This document shows, in pieces, positions 1-10,107 of a stretch of 51,181 nt of DNA. How positions within the stretch are numbered: position 1 is the stretch's first letter; each line of letters begins with the position of its first letter. This DNA comes from an uncultured Bacteroides sp. (GTDB lineage Bacteria > Bacteroidota > Bacteroidia > Bacteroidales > Bacteroidaceae): assembly GCF_902491285.1 (NCBI RefSeq), contig NZ_CABUHK010000036.1:1-51181 (forward strand), written 5' to 3'. The notes beneath the pieces are model-generated. The model was not told the DNA's origin and searched no databases. It saw only the letters and a program-made list of their open reading frames with translations. The position numbers and the translations under genes are program-made.

Positions 1-2387
1 ACGCGGAAATTTGTATCATCAAACGTGATGGTAAAAGAGAAGATTTCTCTATCAGTAAGATTAAGAATGCAATCAGCAAGGCATTCAGTGCAACGGGGAT
101 TCAGGATGAGCAGCAGTTGGTGGCTGACATCACGATGAATGTAATCAGTCAGTTTGCCACTCCTACGATTACCGTAGAGGAGATTCAGGATTTAGTGGAA
201 AAGGCATTAATGAAGGTTAGGCCGGAAGTAGCGAAGAAGTATATCATCTATCGCGAATGGCGGAATACGGAACGGGACAAGAAAACCCAGATGAAGCACG
301 TGATGGACGGTATCGTTGCCATTGACAAGAACGACGTCAACCTGAGCAACGCCAACATGAGCAGCCACACCCCTGCCGGACAGATGATGACTTTTGCATC
401 CGAAGTGACCAAAGATTATACTTATAAATATCTGTTGCCGAAGCGTTTTGCCGAAGCGCACCAGTTGGGCGACATTCATATCCATGACTTGGATTATTAT
501 CCGACCAAGACGACGACTTGCATCCAATATGACATGGACGACCTCTTTGAACGAGGCTTCCGCACAAAGAACGGCAGCATCCGTACCCCGCAAAGTATTC
601 AGAGCTACGCGACGCTGGCTACTATCATTTTCCAGACTAACCAAAACGAGCAGCACGGCGGACAGGCGATTCCCGCTTTCGACTTCTTCATGGCGAAAGG
701 AGTGGCGAAGTCTTTCCGTAAGCATATGGCTTCGTTCATCAACTTCTATGTGGCGATGGAGAACGGCAGCCAGGCGGACGAGAAGGCAATCCGTACGTTG
801 ATTAAGGAGTATCTGCCGTCTATCAAATCTACCGAGGCAGAGCGCGAAACGTTGCGTATCGCTTTGATAGCCCTGCAAATCATTATAGATAAGGAACATC
901 TGGCACGCATCACGGAGAAAGCATACCAGCAGACCCGCAAGGATACACATCAGGCGATGGAAGGGTTTATCCACAACCTGAACACGATGCACTCACGCGG
1001 AGGTAACCAGGTGGTGTTCAGTTCTATCAATTACGGTACGGACACTTCTGCAGAAGGGCGGATGGTGATTGAGGAATTGCTGAAAGCTACCATCGAGGGC
1101 TTGGGTACACGGGGAGAAGTGCCTGTATTCCCGATTCAGATATTCAAGGTGAAGGACGGGGTGTCTTACTCGGAAAAGGACTTTGAGAAAGCGATGAAAG
1201 CGGAGAATATAGAAGACGCGATGAAAGACCGTTACGAAGCTCCGAACTTCGACTTGTTGCTGAAAGCTTGCCAGACTACCGCGAAGGCGTTGTTCCCGAA
1301 CTTCATGTTCCTTGATACGCCTTTCAACACGAACGAGAAATGGAAAGCGGACGACCCGAAACGTTATATCTACGAATTGGCGACAATGGGTTGCCGTACA
1401 CGTGTGTTTGAGAATGTGGCGGGAGAAAAATCGTCTTTGGGACGCGGTAATCTTTCTTTCACTACGCTGAATATGCCGAGATTGGCTATCGAAGCCCGCA
1501 TTAAGGCTGAAAACTTAATAGAGGATGAACGCAACACGGATGCCATCGAGCAAAAAGCGAAAGAGATTTTCATCGAATCCGTACACAATATGGCTGCTTT
1601 GGTAGCCGACCAGCTTTACGAACGTTACCAATACCAGCGCACGGCACTGGCACGCCAGTTCCCGTTCATGATGGGGAATAACGTGTGGAAAGGCGGTGCC
1701 GAACTGAATCCGAACGAGCAGGTAGGCGATGTATTGCGCAGCGGTACGCTGGGAATCGGCTTTATCGGCGGGCACAATGCGATGGTGGCTCTTTACGGCA
1801 AAGGTCACGGTCACAGCCAGAAGGCATGGGACACGCTGTATGAAGCTGTGATGGAAATGAATAAGGTAGTGGATGAATACAAGGCGAAATATAACTTGAA
1901 TTATTCGGTACTGGCTACTCCCGCCGAAGGACTTTCAGGACGTTTCACGAAGATGGACCGCCGGAAATACGGAAAAATCCCCGGAGTGACAGACCGTGAT
2001 TATTATGTAAACTCATTCCACGTAGACGTGAAAGAGCCGATTAGCATCGTTGAGAAAATCAAACGTGAAGCTCCTTTCCACGCCATCACCCGTGGCGGAC
2101 ATATCACGTATGTGGAGCTGGACGGGGAAGCGCAGAAGAATGTGCGTGCCATCGCCAAAATCGTGAAAGTGATGCATGACGAGGGAATCGGTTATGGTTC
2201 TATCAATCATCCGGTAGATACTTGCCACAACTGCGGCTACAAAGGGGTGATTTTCGACAAATGTCCGGTTTGCCAAAGTGAAAGTATTCTCCGCATGCGT
2301 CGTATCACGGGTTATCTGACGGGCGACCTGAGTTCTTGGAACTCTGCCAAACGGGCGGAAGAAAAAGACCGTGTGAAACATTTGTAA
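1..2387 (+). CDS. nrdD: Anaerobic ribonucleoside-triphosphate reductase, class III (5' end outside window)
   Basis: Reduces ribonucleoside triphosphates to deoxyribonucleotides without oxygen, using a glycyl radical. The frame is open to the left edge: codons from base 3 read [16 protein letters not shown], the start of an ATP-cone allosteric domain, so the true start lies upstream of the window and TTG 117 is not the start. Visible signatures are the active-site Cys in [12 protein letters not shown] (codon 1392-1394), a C-terminal zinc ribbon with two CxxC pairs (CHNCG and CPVCQ, about 2221-2280), and the glycyl-radical segment RRITGYL with its Gly codon at 2310-2312. nrdG follows after 4 bp, so the two are surely cotranscribed. 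The family assignment is firm; only the N-terminus is missing. Confidence 0.96.
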   Translation, partial: AEICIIKRDGKREDFSISKIKNAISKAFSATGIQDEQQLVADITMNVISQFATPTITVEEIQDLVEKALMKVRPEVAKKYIIYREWRNTERDKKTQMKHVMDGIVAIDKNDVNLSNANMSSHTPAGQMMTFASEVTKDYTYKYLLPKRFAEAHQLGDIHIHDLDYYPTKTTTCIQYDMDDLFERGFRTKNGSIRTPQSIQSYATLATIIFQTNQNEQHGGQAIPAFDFFMAKGVAKSFRKHMASFINFYVAMENGSQADEKAIRTLIKEYLPSIKSTEAERETLRIALIALQIIIDKEHLARITEKAYQQTRKDTHQAMEGFIHNLNTMHSRGGNQVVFSSINYGTDTSAEGRMVIEELLKATIEGLGTRGEVPVFPIQIFKVKDGVSYSEKDFEKAMKAENIEDAMKDRYEAPNFDLLLKACQTTAKALFPNFMFLDTPFNTNEKWKADDPKRYIYELATMGCRTRVFENVAGEKSSLGRGNLSFTTLNMPRLAIEARIKAENLIEDERNTDAIEQKAKEIFIESVHNMAALVADQLYERYQYQRTALARQFPFMMGNNVWKGGAELNPNEQVGDVLRSGTLGIGFIGGHNAMVALYGKGHGHSQKAWDTLYEAVMEMNKVVDEYKAKYNLNYSVLATPAEGLSGRFTKMDRRKYGKIPGVTDRDYYVNSFHVDVKEPISIVEKIKREAPFHAITRGGHITYVELDGEAQKNVRAIAKIVKVMHDEGIGYGSINHPVDTCHNCGYKGVIFDKCPVCQSESILRMRRITGYLTGDLSSWNSAKRAEEKDRVKHL

Positions 2388-2391
2388 ACCA

Positions 2392-2850
2392 ATGAATTTA
2401 TTAGGAACTTATCCTGAAACAATAGTGGACGGTGCAGGCATCCGGTATTCTATTTATCTTGCCGGATGCGCTCATCACTGTCACGGCTGCCACAACCCGG
2501 AAAGCTGGAATCCGAAAGCGGGGGAACTGTTGACGGAAGAGAAGGTTTCGTCTATCATCAGGGAGATTAAAGCGAATCCGTTGTTGGACGGGGTGACTTT
2601 CTCCGGCGGGGACCCTTTCTTCTATCCCGAAGAATTTCTGTCGCTCGCCAAGCGGGTGAAAGAAGAGACGGGGATGAATGTGTGGTGCTATACCGGGTAT
2701 ACGTATGAGGAGATTCAGGTGAAACCACGGTTGAAGGCTATTCTTCCTTACATCGACGTGTTGGTGGACGGACGTTTCGAGCAGTCGCTCTTTTCTCCTT
2801 ACCTGGAGTTTCGGGGGAGCAGCAATCAACGGATTCTGAAACTAAAGTAA
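2392..2850 (+). CDS. nrdG: Anaerobic ribonucleotide reductase activating protein (radical SAM)
   Basis: Radical SAM activase that generates the glycyl radical on NrdD by reductive cleavage of S-adenosylmethionine. The protein has 152 aa, normal for NrdG. It carries the cluster motif CAHHCHGC (CX3CX2C) near residues 26-33, followed by [13 protein letters not shown], the Gly-rich SAM-binding loop. ATG 2392 lies 4 bp after the nrdD stop, and the leading residues [20 protein letters not shown] match the family start. It is the last gene of the nrdDG unit; no clear hairpin terminator was seen in the next 140 bp. Confidence 0.95.
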   Translation: MNLLGTYPETIVDGAGIRYSIYLAGCAHHCHGCHNPESWNPKAGELLTEEKVSSIIREIKANPLLDGVTFSGGDPFFYPEEFLSLAKRVKEETGMNVWCYTGYTYEEIQVKPRLKAILPYIDVLVDGRFEQSLFSPYLEFRGSSNQRILKLK

Positions 2851-2991
2851 TCCCGAAGGGGGAGATAATCCAAAAGTTGAGAAAATCTCCACCACTAAAA
2901 AAACTTATTTTTCAAAGAAAACAAAAACACCTGTACGGTTGTTTTGTTTACTTTTACGGACAAAAGATAATTCTGCAAGAATAAGTTTTTT

Positions 2992-4395
2992 ATGGTACAA
3001 ACAATAACTACGACTCATATATCTGACGAATCCGACGGATTGCCGATGCCCAAACGTATTTGGGCGGTGGTATCCGTCGGATTCGCTCTTTGCATGTCTG
3101 TACTGGACATCAATATAGTTAATATCGTATTGCCTACGCTTTCGCATGACTTCGGGACGACGCCTGCCGTGACTACGTGGATTATCAATGGGTATCAGTT
3201 GGCAATCGTCATATCCCTGTTGTCCTTTTCCGCTTTGGGGGAGATGATTGGTTATCGGAAAGTCTTTCTTTCGGGCATCGGGTTGTTTTGTATCACTTCG
3301 CTGATTTGCGCGCTGTCCGATTCATTCTGGACGCTGACGGTGGCACGTATTTTCCAAGGGTTCAGCGCTTCCGCCATTACGAGTGTGAATACGGCGCAGT
3401 TGCGGTATATTTACCCGAAAAGTCAGATTGGCCGGGGGATGGAAATTAATGCGATGGTGGTTGCCATATCGGCAGCGGCAGGTCCTTCTGTGGCTAGCGG
3501 TATTCTTTCGATTGCCAGTTGGCATTGGTTGTTTGCCATTAACGTGCCGTTGGGAATCACGGCGTTGGTTTTGGGTATCAAGCATTTACCGAAGCAGGAA
3601 GAATTGTCGAAACGAAAGTTCGATTATATCAGTGCCATAGCGAATGCGATAACTTTCGGGTTACTGATTTACACGCTGGACGGATTTGCGCATCATGAGA
3701 AGATGGATTTTCTTGTCGTTCAGTTGGTGGTGGTAGCGGTAGTCGGGACGTATTATGTACGTCGGCAGTTGACTCAGACAACTCCTCTCCTACCGCTCGA
3801 CTTGCTGCGAATACCGATTTTCCGGCTGTCTATCCTGACTTCCATTTGTTCGTTTATCGCGCAGATGTCGGCAATGGTGTCCCTGCCGTTTTTCCTTCAG
3901 AACACGTTGGGGCACAGTGAGGTGATGACCGGGTTGCTGCTTACTCCGTGGCCGTTGGCTACGCTTGTCACGGCACCGTTGGCGGGGTATCTCGTCGAGC
4001 GTATCCATCCGGGGATATTAGGCAGTATCGGAATGGTGCTGTTTGCCGTCGGGCTTTTCTCGCTTTCGAGCCTGACTGCCGAGTCGTCCGATATTAGTAT
4101 TATTCTGAGGTTGATGCTATGCGGGGCGGGCTTCGGGTTGTTTCAGACACCGAATAACAGTACGATTATCTCGTCAGCCCCGACACAGCGTTCGGGCGGA
4201 GCGAGCGGAATGTTGGGGATGGCACGTCTCTTGGGACAGACTACGGGAACGACATTGGTGGCTATGCTTTTCAGTTTTGTCACGCATGACCGAAGTACGG
4301 CTGTCTGCCTGATGGTGGGAAGCGGGTTTGCAGTTGTGGCGGCTATCGTCAGCAGCTTGAGATTGTCACAGCCTTCTACGCTCAAAAGTAAATAA
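2992..4395 (+). CDS. MFS transporter, DHA2 (EmrB/QacA-type) drug:H+ antiporter family
   Basis: Inner-membrane proton-driven exporter. The 467-aa protein is almost wholly hydrophobic segments; length and pattern fit the 14-helix DHA2 class. Visible family marks are the motif-C-like LDINIVNIVLPTLSHDFG near residues 36-55, WIINGYQLAIV, and ALGEMIGYRKVF resembling motif A (GxLaDrxGrkxv). The substrate cannot be read from sequence. It stands alone: nrdG ends 141 bp upstream and rseP is convergent downstream. The upstream gap is AT-rich with only a weak Bacteroides-type promoter (TACTTTTA near 2949). Confidence 0.85.
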   Translation: MVQTITTTHISDESDGLPMPKRIWAVVSVGFALCMSVLDINIVNIVLPTLSHDFGTTPAVTTWIINGYQLAIVISLLSFSALGEMIGYRKVFLSGIGLFCITSLICALSDSFWTLTVARIFQGFSASAITSVNTAQLRYIYPKSQIGRGMEINAMVVAISAAAGPSVASGILSIASWHWLFAINVPLGITALVLGIKHLPKQEELSKRKFDYISAIANAITFGLLIYTLDGFAHHEKMDFLVVQLVVVAVVGTYYVRRQLTQTTPLLPLDLLRIPIFRLSILTSICSFIAQMSAMVSLPFFLQNTLGHSEVMTGLLLTPWPLATLVTAPLAGYLVERIHPGILGSIGMVLFAVGLFSLSSLTAESSDISIILRLMLCGAGFGLFQTPNNSTIISSAPTQRSGGASGMLGMARLLGQTTGTTLVAMLFSFVTHDRSTAVCLMVGSGFAVVAAIVSSLRLSQPSTLKSK

Positions 4396-4503
4396 GAGGA
4401 AGCCTTAATGATTTAACAATCATTTCTGACCCAATATACAGACAAACCGAGAAAACGCCTTTTCTCATAGACAAATCTAGACATTTGCATTTCTTAGATA
4501 CAA

Positions 4504-4542
4504 AAACGGCGTATTAACACTGTGTTAGAACGCCGTTTCTAT
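4504..4542. terminator. Hairpin terminator between convergent MFS and rseP genes
   Basis: AAACGGCGT (4504-4512) pairs with ACGCCGTTT (4530-4538), with an inner stem TAACAC/GTGTTA (4515-4520/4522-4527) interrupted by a 2-nt mismatch. A-runs on the left and TTT plus AT-rich sequence on the right suit a two-way terminator. The remainder of the 285-bp gap (4396-4680) is AT-rich and I see no gene in it. Confidence 0.7.
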
Positions 4543-4680
4543 ATTCCATAAATCAGGTTCTATATTTCATTGAATATCAACGAAATGTAGTACATTTACG
4601 TTCTTGCGTCCACACATTCCGAAGATAATTCCGTTGCGAATGAAGTTTCTATTCCAACAACCAGCACACAGTGCCGGAAG

Positions 4681-6036
4681 TTAGAAGAAGAACCTCAATA
4701 TATCATTGAAATTTGCCCAAATCAATAGACCGAAGAGCAAAACCATACCGGTCATCTGGGCGTATTCCATGAACTTGTCGCTCGGTTTGCGACGGGCTAT
4801 CATCTCGTAGAAGAGGAAGAGCACGTGACCGCCGTCCAAGGCAGGAATAGGCAGAATATTCATGAAAGCCAGGATAATGGAGAGGAAGGCTGTCATGTAC
4901 CAGAACTGATGCCAATCCCATGTTGCGGGGAAGATACTTCCGATAGTTCCGAAGCCGCCCAGTTGCTTGGCTCCTTCTTTGGAGAAGAGATATTTCATGT
5001 TGCCGACGTAGCCTTTCAAAGTCTTCACGCCGAGGGAAACGCCTGCGGGGAAGGATTCGAGGAAAGCATACTGTTTCTTCACCATTGGCAGCAAGCGGTC
5101 TGTCACCAGGCAGGCGGTTACTCCCATCATGTAGGCGGAGTCTACACGCATAGTCAAGGTGTCTGTTGCACCGCCACGTACATAGGTAAGGCTGATGAGA
5201 CGAGGGTCGATGCTGTCTTTGAGCATAGTTGCTTCGTTTTTCTTACGTTCCGCCATCGTTTGCTTGAAGTCGGAGAAAGAAATCGGTGTTCCGTTCAGGG
5301 CGATGATGCTGTCACCCGGCAGGATGCCAGCTTGTGCGGCAGGAGAGTTTACCATTACGCTGTCTACAACGTACGGGAAACGGTAGGACGCGAAGCGGAC
5401 GCTGTCTGCCAACAGGCGTTGCATCAAATCTTCGGGAATATAGACAGAGGCTTTCGCACCGTTGCGGAGCACGCTTACTTCACGGGCATCGGCAATCTGG
5501 CTCAACATATCTCCGTCATAACGTTCGAAGGGGACGCCATCGGCTGAAAGAAGTATATCACCGTCCTGGAAGCCGACTGCCTTGGCAGTTTCGTTAAAGT
5601 CCATACCGAGGGGAGCTTCCTGTACCTTTATATATTGGTCGCCCCAGGCAAAGAGTATCATTGAGTAGATGAACAGTGCCAGCAGGAAGTTGAACAGTAC
5701 GCCGCCAACCATGATTAACAGGCGTTGCCATGCCGGTTTGGAACGGAACTCCCACGGTTGTTCGGGTTGTTTCATCTGTTCGGTATCCATCGACTCGTCA
5801 ATCATACCGGCTATCTTCACGTAGCCGCCCAACGGCAGCCAGCCTACGGCATATTCAGTATCACTTTTCTTGGGTTTGAATTTAAAAAGGGTGAACCAAG
5901 GGTCAAAGAATAAGCAGAATTTCTCTACACGCACCTTAAATAAACGGGCAAAGAGAAAATGCCCGCCTTCATGAATGATGACGAGCAGCGAAAGGCTCAT
6001 TATCAATTGCAGGGCACGAATCAAAAATGTTTCCAT
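4681..6036 (-). CDS. rseP: Site-2 intramembrane zinc metalloprotease, RseP/MucP family
   Basis: Intramembrane protease (M50) that cleaves membrane anchors such as anti-sigma factors. The 451-aa protein has HEGGH (HExxH) in its first membrane helix at about residues 22-26, PDZ-type segments in the middle (GILPGDSIIALNGTPISF), and the distal zinc motif NILPIPALDGGH near the C-terminus. Two internal regions resemble tandem PDZ domains, as in the RseP family. It is the last gene of the minus-strand run, 45 bp after dxr. The dxr-rseP pairing is common in bacteria. The client protein in this organism is unknown. Confidence 0.93.
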   Translation of the reverse strand: METFLIRALQLIMSLSLLVIIHEGGHFLFARLFKVRVEKFCLFFDPWFTLFKFKPKKSDTEYAVGWLPLGGYVKIAGMIDESMDTEQMKQPEQPWEFRSKPAWQRLLIMVGGVLFNFLLALFIYSMILFAWGDQYIKVQEAPLGMDFNETAKAVGFQDGDILLSADGVPFERYDGDMLSQIADAREVSVLRNGAKASVYIPEDLMQRLLADSVRFASYRFPYVVDSVMVNSPAAQAGILPGDSIIALNGTPISFSDFKQTMAERKKNEATMLKDSIDPRLISLTYVRGGATDTLTMRVDSAYMMGVTACLVTDRLLPMVKKQYAFLESFPAGVSLGVKTLKGYVGNMKYLFSKEGAKQLGGFGTIGSIFPATWDWHQFWYMTAFLSIILAFMNILPIPALDGGHVLFLFYEMIARRKPSDKFMEYAQMTGMVLLFGLLIWANFNDILRFFF

Positions 6037-6043
6037 GTTTATT

Positions 6044-6064
6044 ATTTACTATTTTACTATTTAC
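6044..6064. repeat. AT-rich spacer repeat between dxr and rseP
   Basis: Built from ATTTACTATTTTAC plus TATTTAC units. The same motif recurs in the spacer between the M23 peptidase gene and rimM (8137-8164). No coding or promoter function is visible. Confidence 0.5.
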
Positions 6065-6081
6065 AAATTACTAATCATTGC

Positions 6082-7266
6082 TCAGAGACTTTGCCGGCTC
6101 ACCAGTTCGGAAGCGATTCTCCGTGCTTCCGCGTCGGTGGCTACATAGTCATCGTATGTGGGGTTGGCTATAAACATAGCTTGTTCCATTGTCTTTTCTA
6201 TCACGTCGCTCATGCCGAGGAAGCTGATGCCGTCTTTCAGGAAAGAGGCCACCACTACCTCGTTGGCGGCATTGACGATGCAGGGCATATTGCCGCCTCT
6301 GTACATGGCTTCATAAGCCAGGGCGAGGTTGCGGAACCGCTTCGTATCGGGCTGCTCGAACGTCAGGTTGGTGCACTTGGCAAAATCGAGACGGTCGAAA
6401 GTGGAACTGATACGGTCGGGATAAGAGAAAGCGTACTGGATGGGCAGGCGCATATCGGGCATGCCTAACTGTGCTTTCACCGCACCGTCCTCAAACTGTA
6501 CCATCGAGTGGATGACGGATTGCGGATGCACCACTACTTCAATCTGGCTGGGCTGGACACCAAACAGCCATTTGGCTTCGATCACCTCAAAACCTTTGTT
6601 CATCATAGAAGCGGAGTCGATGGTTATCTTGGCTCCCATCTCCCAGTTGGGATGCTTGAGGGCTTGCGTCTTGGTTACAGATTTCAGTTGTTCCAGGGTG
6701 CAGGTGCGGAAAGGCCCGCCTGAAGCGGTGAGTATTACTTTTTCTATCGGGTTGCCGACTTCTCCTGCCAAACACTGGAAAACTGCCGAATGTTCGGAAT
6801 CTACGGGCAAAATCGGTGTGCGGTATTGCTGCGCTAATTGATTAATCAGTTCGCCGGCTACGACCAGCGTTTCTTTGTTTGCCAGCGCAATGGCTTTGCG
6901 GGCACGGATGGCGTTGATAGTCGGTTTCAGTCCGGCATAGCCTACCATGGCCGTCAGCACCATGTCGATGGGCGCGGCTTCTACAATCTGGCAGATGGCA
7001 TCGGTTCCTGCGTACACTTTGATGGGCAGGTCGCTCAATGCTTCTTTCAGTTCGGGATACTTTGCTTCGTTGGCTATCACCACTACTTCCGGCTGGAACT
7101 TCCGTGCCTGGGCAATGAGGAGTTCGACGCGGTTGTTGGCTGTCAGCGCATAGGCTTCGTACAGGTCGGGATGTTCCTCGATGACCTGCAATGCCTGTGT
7201 ACCGATAGAGCCGGTGGAGCCTAAGATGGCTATTTGTTTCTTCTTTTTATTCGTTTCTATATTCAT
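6082..7266 (-). CDS. dxr: 1-deoxy-D-xylulose 5-phosphate reductoisomerase
   Basis: Second step of the MEP isoprenoid pathway: converts DXP to MEP with NADPH and a divalent metal. The chosen start is ATG at 7266, giving 394 aa and placing the NADPH-binding segment IAILGSTGSIGTQAL close to the N-terminus. The open frame continues 54 codons upstream, but that stretch is basic and overlaps the M23 gene, so I reject it. Further family segments are LANKETLVVAGELI, PVDSEHSAVFQCL and the C-terminal NAANEVVVASFL. It sits 2 bp after the M23 peptidase gene and before rseP in one minus-strand operon. Confidence 0.95.
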   Translation of the reverse strand: MNIETNKKKKQIAILGSTGSIGTQALQVIEEHPDLYEAYALTANNRVELLIAQARKFQPEVVVIANEAKYPELKEALSDLPIKVYAGTDAICQIVEAAPIDMVLTAMVGYAGLKPTINAIRARKAIALANKETLVVAGELINQLAQQYRTPILPVDSEHSAVFQCLAGEVGNPIEKVILTASGGPFRTCTLEQLKSVTKTQALKHPNWEMGAKITIDSASMMNKGFEVIEAKWLFGVQPSQIEVVVHPQSVIHSMVQFEDGAVKAQLGMPDMRLPIQYAFSYPDRISSTFDRLDFAKCTNLTFEQPDTKRFRNLALAYEAMYRGGNMPCIVNAANEVVVASFLKDGISFLGMSDVIEKTMEQAMFIANPTYDDYVATDAEARRIASELVSRQSL

Positions 7267-7268
7267 TA

Positions 7269-8129
7269 TTAAAATACGATATATTTCTCCGGATTCACCG
7301 GATGACCTTTGTACCAAAGTTCGAAATGCAGGTGCGGGCCCGTGCTGAGGGTTCCGCTGTTGCCTACCAGGGCGATGGCTTCGCCACCTTTCACGCGGTC
7401 GCCTTCTTTCTTGAGCAGGGATCCGCAATGCTTGTAGATTGAAATAAAATCCTGGTTATGCTGCACGCCAATCAGGTAGCCGGTTTCGGCGGTATATGTG
7501 CTTAGGATGACGGTTCCGTCCATTGTAGCCAGCACACTTTCGTTCGGGTTGGCGGCAATGTCCGTACCGAAATGTTTCTTTTCTGCGTTGAAATGGCCGG
7601 AAACCATTCCGCGGGTGGGACGGTAAAGGATAAGTCCCGTCACGTCCGGTTGGGAAGTGATGGATGTCAGGTTGTACTTCTCATTTTCTTCGTACTGGCG
7701 GCGGAACTCTTCTTCGCGTTTGGTGCGTTCCATCAAGGTGTCTTCGCGGGCGGCGGTCAGCGAATCGAGCGTCTGCACGCTGTCGATGGGGACTTTGCCG
7801 CTGAAGATGTCCTGAATGTTCATTATGTAGAGGTTCTGCCGGTTGAGAACCGCTTGCAGGGAGTCTACACGCAAGGCGTTGCCTACGATTTGGGAGCGGA
7901 CTTCACTATTCATGTAGCCCGGAAGGTAGTTGCGCAAAGGAGTGAAGGCGATGATGCAGGCAGCAATCAGGAAAAGCACTGCCAACACGCTGAGCAGCAC
8001 CGAAAGACCATTGAGTTTGGATACACGAAGCCCCACAATCTCTTCAAGTGTATTCTCGTTGACAATCGTCAGTTTATACTTAAACTTGAAATTCTTCCAG
8101 AAAGCTTTACTTCGTCTTTTCTTTGGCAT
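7269..8129 (-). CDS. M23-family metallopeptidase, membrane-anchored (LytM-type)
   Basis: Predicted cell-wall endopeptidase or its regulator. The 286-aa protein has a basic cytoplasmic N-terminus, one membrane helix (about residues 42-66), a charged coiled-coil-like segment rich in Glu/Arg (about 130-155), then the M23 domain. The zinc ligands of an active enzyme appear intact: HFGTDIA (first His and Asp) and HLHFELW (HxH) near the C-terminus. That makes it a likely active peptidase rather than a degenerate LytM activator such as EnvC. It lies between rimM and dxr in the operon. Confidence 0.88.
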   Translation of the reverse strand: MPKKRRSKAFWKNFKFKYKLTIVNENTLEEIVGLRVSKLNGLSVLLSVLAVLFLIAACIIAFTPLRNYLPGYMNSEVRSQIVGNALRVDSLQAVLNRQNLYIMNIQDIFSGKVPIDSVQTLDSLTAAREDTLMERTKREEEFRRQYEENEKYNLTSITSQPDVTGLILYRPTRGMVSGHFNAEKKHFGTDIAANPNESVLATMDGTVILSTYTAETGYLIGVQHNQDFISIYKHCGSLLKKEGDRVKGGEAIALVGNSGTLSTGPHLHFELWYKGHPVNPEKYIVF

Positions 8130-8136
8130 CTCGGGT

Positions 8137-8164
8137 ATTTACTATTTTACGATTTACTATTTAC
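8137..8164. repeat. AT-rich spacer repeat between rimM and M23 gene
   Basis: Repeated ATTTACTATTTTAC-type units, matching the spacer at 6044-6064. These are the only two spacers of appreciable length in the rimM-to-rseP part of the operon. Confidence 0.5.
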
Positions 8165-8218
8165 TATTTTCAGATTTGCTATTTTCGGGTGATGAGTGGT
8201 TCATCGTTTTGTTGGTTC

Positions 8219-8761
8219 TCATCGGTCATCTTCCAGCTCATCCAGGTTCAGCAACCCTTCGGGAAGCTCCACGGTGATGAGTTTCTGTTTCTGGTCTATT
8301 CCCAGGATAAACTCTTCTTGTGCAGGAACCAACAGTTCCTCGCCATCTTCTTTTTCGACAACGAAAAGGGTGTTGACGGTAGTTGTATCTACATCCACCA
8401 ATTCACCCAGTGAGCCGTGGTGAATGTCTTCCATGCGGAAACCGATAAAGAAGTTCCAGGATAATTCGCCGTCTTCGGCTTCTTCGGCGTGCGCCACGGG
8501 AAAATAGACTTCTATGTTGGTGAACATACGGGCACGTTCGGCAGTATCTATTCCTTCAAGTTTCACCAAAGCGGTGGAGTCGGAACGGAAGCGGTATTCT
8601 TCGATGAAGAAAGGCACGAAGATACCGTCGAGCAGGCAGACAAGATAATCACAATCCACGCGGTCGAAAATGTCGTCCGTAAAGGTGAACTGCAATTCGC
8701 CGTGGATGCCGTGCGGCTTGTTGAATAATCCTATTTTATATACTTCTTCTTTCTTTATCAT
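8219..8761 (-). CDS. rimM: Ribosome maturation factor RimM
   Basis: 16S rRNA-processing and 30S-maturation factor that binds ribosomal protein S19. The 180-aa protein opens with [19 protein letters not shown], the RimM N-domain signature. The C-terminal half contains the PRC-barrel-like segment [20 protein letters not shown], followed by the typical ending LPEGLLNL. The start ATG overlaps the murA stop (ATGA arrangement at 8758-8761), so translation is probably coupled to murA. Confidence 0.93.
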   Translation of the reverse strand: MIKKEEVYKIGLFNKPHGIHGELQFTFTDDIFDRVDCDYLVCLLDGIFVPFFIEEYRFRSDSTALVKLEGIDTAERARMFTNIEVYFPVAHAEEAEDGELSWNFFIGFRMEDIHHGSLGELVDVDTTTVNTLFVVEKEDGEELLVPAQEEFILGIDQKQKLITVELPEGLLNLDELEDDR

Positions 8762-10062
8762 ATTCGGGTGATTCGGGCGCCGATGGCGTTCAGACGTCCT
8801 TCGATGTTCTGATAACCACGGTCTATTTGTTCAATGTTACTAATGGTACTGGTTCCTTCGGCACTCATTGCGGCAATCAGAAGGGCGATACCGGCACGGA
8901 TGTCGGGGGACGTCAGACGTGCGCCGCGCAGCTTGAAGCCGTGGTTGTGACCGATGACTACGGCGCGGTGAGGGTCGCAAAGAATGATTTGCGCGCCCAT
9001 ATCTATGAGTTTGTCAACGAAGAACAGGCGGCTTTCGAACATTTTCTGATGGATGAGCACGCTACCTTTGGCTTGTGTGGCTACTACGAGCATCACACTC
9101 AGCAAGTCGGGGGTCAGTCCCGGCCAGGTGGCGTCCGCTATGGTCATGATGGAGCCGTCGATAAAGGATTCTATCTCGTAGGTTTCCTGTGCGGGGACAT
9201 AAATATCGTCTCCTCTTTGTTCGAGCTTGATGCCCAGACGACGGAAACTTTCGGGGATAATACCGAGATTCCCGTAAGAAACATTCTTAATGGTAATCTC
9301 GCTTTTTGTCATGGCTGCCATGCCGATGAAGCTGCCGACTTCAATCATATCGGGCAGTACAGTGTGTTGCGTGCCATGCAATGCTTCTACTCCTTCGATG
9401 GTGAGCAGGTTGGACGCGATGCCGCTGATTTTCGCTCCCATGCGGTTGAGCAGGCGGCAGAGCTGCTGCACGTAGGGTTCGCAGGCTGCATTGTAGATGG
9501 TAGTAGTACCTTTGGCAAGTACGGCTGCCATCACTATATTGGCTGTTCCGGTGACGGATGCTTCGTCCAGCAGCATGTAGTTGCCCTGAAGCCTGCCGGC
9601 GGTGATTTCATAAATACCCCGTTCTTCATCGTAACGGAAATCCGCGCCCAGGGCTTGGATGCCGACAAAGTGGGTATCCAGTCGGCGGCGGCCTATCTTG
9701 TCTCCGCCCGGTTTGGAAATCAGCGCTTTGCCGAAGCGTGCCACCATCGGCCCGATAAGCATCACGGAACCGCGCAAACTGGAGCATTTCTTCAGAAATT
9801 CATCGCTTTCGAGATAAGCGAGATCTACGTTTTCAGCTTTAAAGCTATAAGAGTCAATGCCTTTCTTTGCAACGGTAACACCCATCTCGCGCAGGAGCTG
9901 GATAAGGTTGTTGACATCCAAAATGTCAGGTATATTGTTCACCGTCACTTCCTCAGCAGTCAGCAACGTGGCACAGATTATCTGCAAAACTTCGTTTTTG
10001 GCGCCTTGCGGATGAATCTCCCCGCAGAGCCGATGTCCCCCTTCTATTACAAATGAAGCCAT
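8758..10062 (-). CDS. murA: UDP-N-acetylglucosamine 1-carboxyvinyltransferase (MurA), Asp at the fosfomycin-target position
   Basis: First committed step of peptidoglycan synthesis: transfers enolpyruvate from PEP to UDP-GlcNAc. The 434-aa protein opens with [21 protein letters not shown] (substrate Lys/Asn region) and has the family's repeated EPSP-synthase-like fold segments. The loop that in E. coli reads PGGCTIGARP here reads [10 protein letters not shown], so the catalytic-loop Cys is Asp121 (codon GAC, complement of 9700-9702). Known Asp-type MurA enzymes stay active but are not alkylated by fosfomycin. It is followed by rimM with a 4-nt overlap and preceded by the DUF4290 gene. Confidence 0.95.
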   Translation of the reverse strand: MASFVIEGGHRLCGEIHPQGAKNEVLQIICATLLTAEEVTVNNIPDILDVNNLIQLLREMGVTVAKKGIDSYSFKAENVDLAYLESDEFLKKCSSLRGSVMLIGPMVARFGKALISKPGGDKIGRRRLDTHFVGIQALGADFRYDEERGIYEITAGRLQGNYMLLDEASVTGTANIVMAAVLAKGTTTIYNAACEPYVQQLCRLLNRMGAKISGIASNLLTIEGVEALHGTQHTVLPDMIEVGSFIGMAAMTKSEITIKNVSYGNLGIIPESFRRLGIKLEQRGDDIYVPAQETYEIESFIDGSIMTIADATWPGLTPDLLSVMLVVATQAKGSVLIHQKMFESRLFFVDKLIDMGAQIILCDPHRAVVIGHNHGFKLRGARLTSPDIRAGIALLIAAMSAEGTSTISNIEQIDRGYQNIEGRLNAIGARITRI

Positions 10063-10107
10063 TGTTCAAGCATTAAGTTTTAAATATCAAGTATCAAATA
10101 CTTGTTT

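Noticed and set aside
8827..10056. 409-codon plus-strand frame opposite murA
   Set aside because: It is a shadow of murA, with low-complexity His/Cys-rich translation and no promoter or start context.
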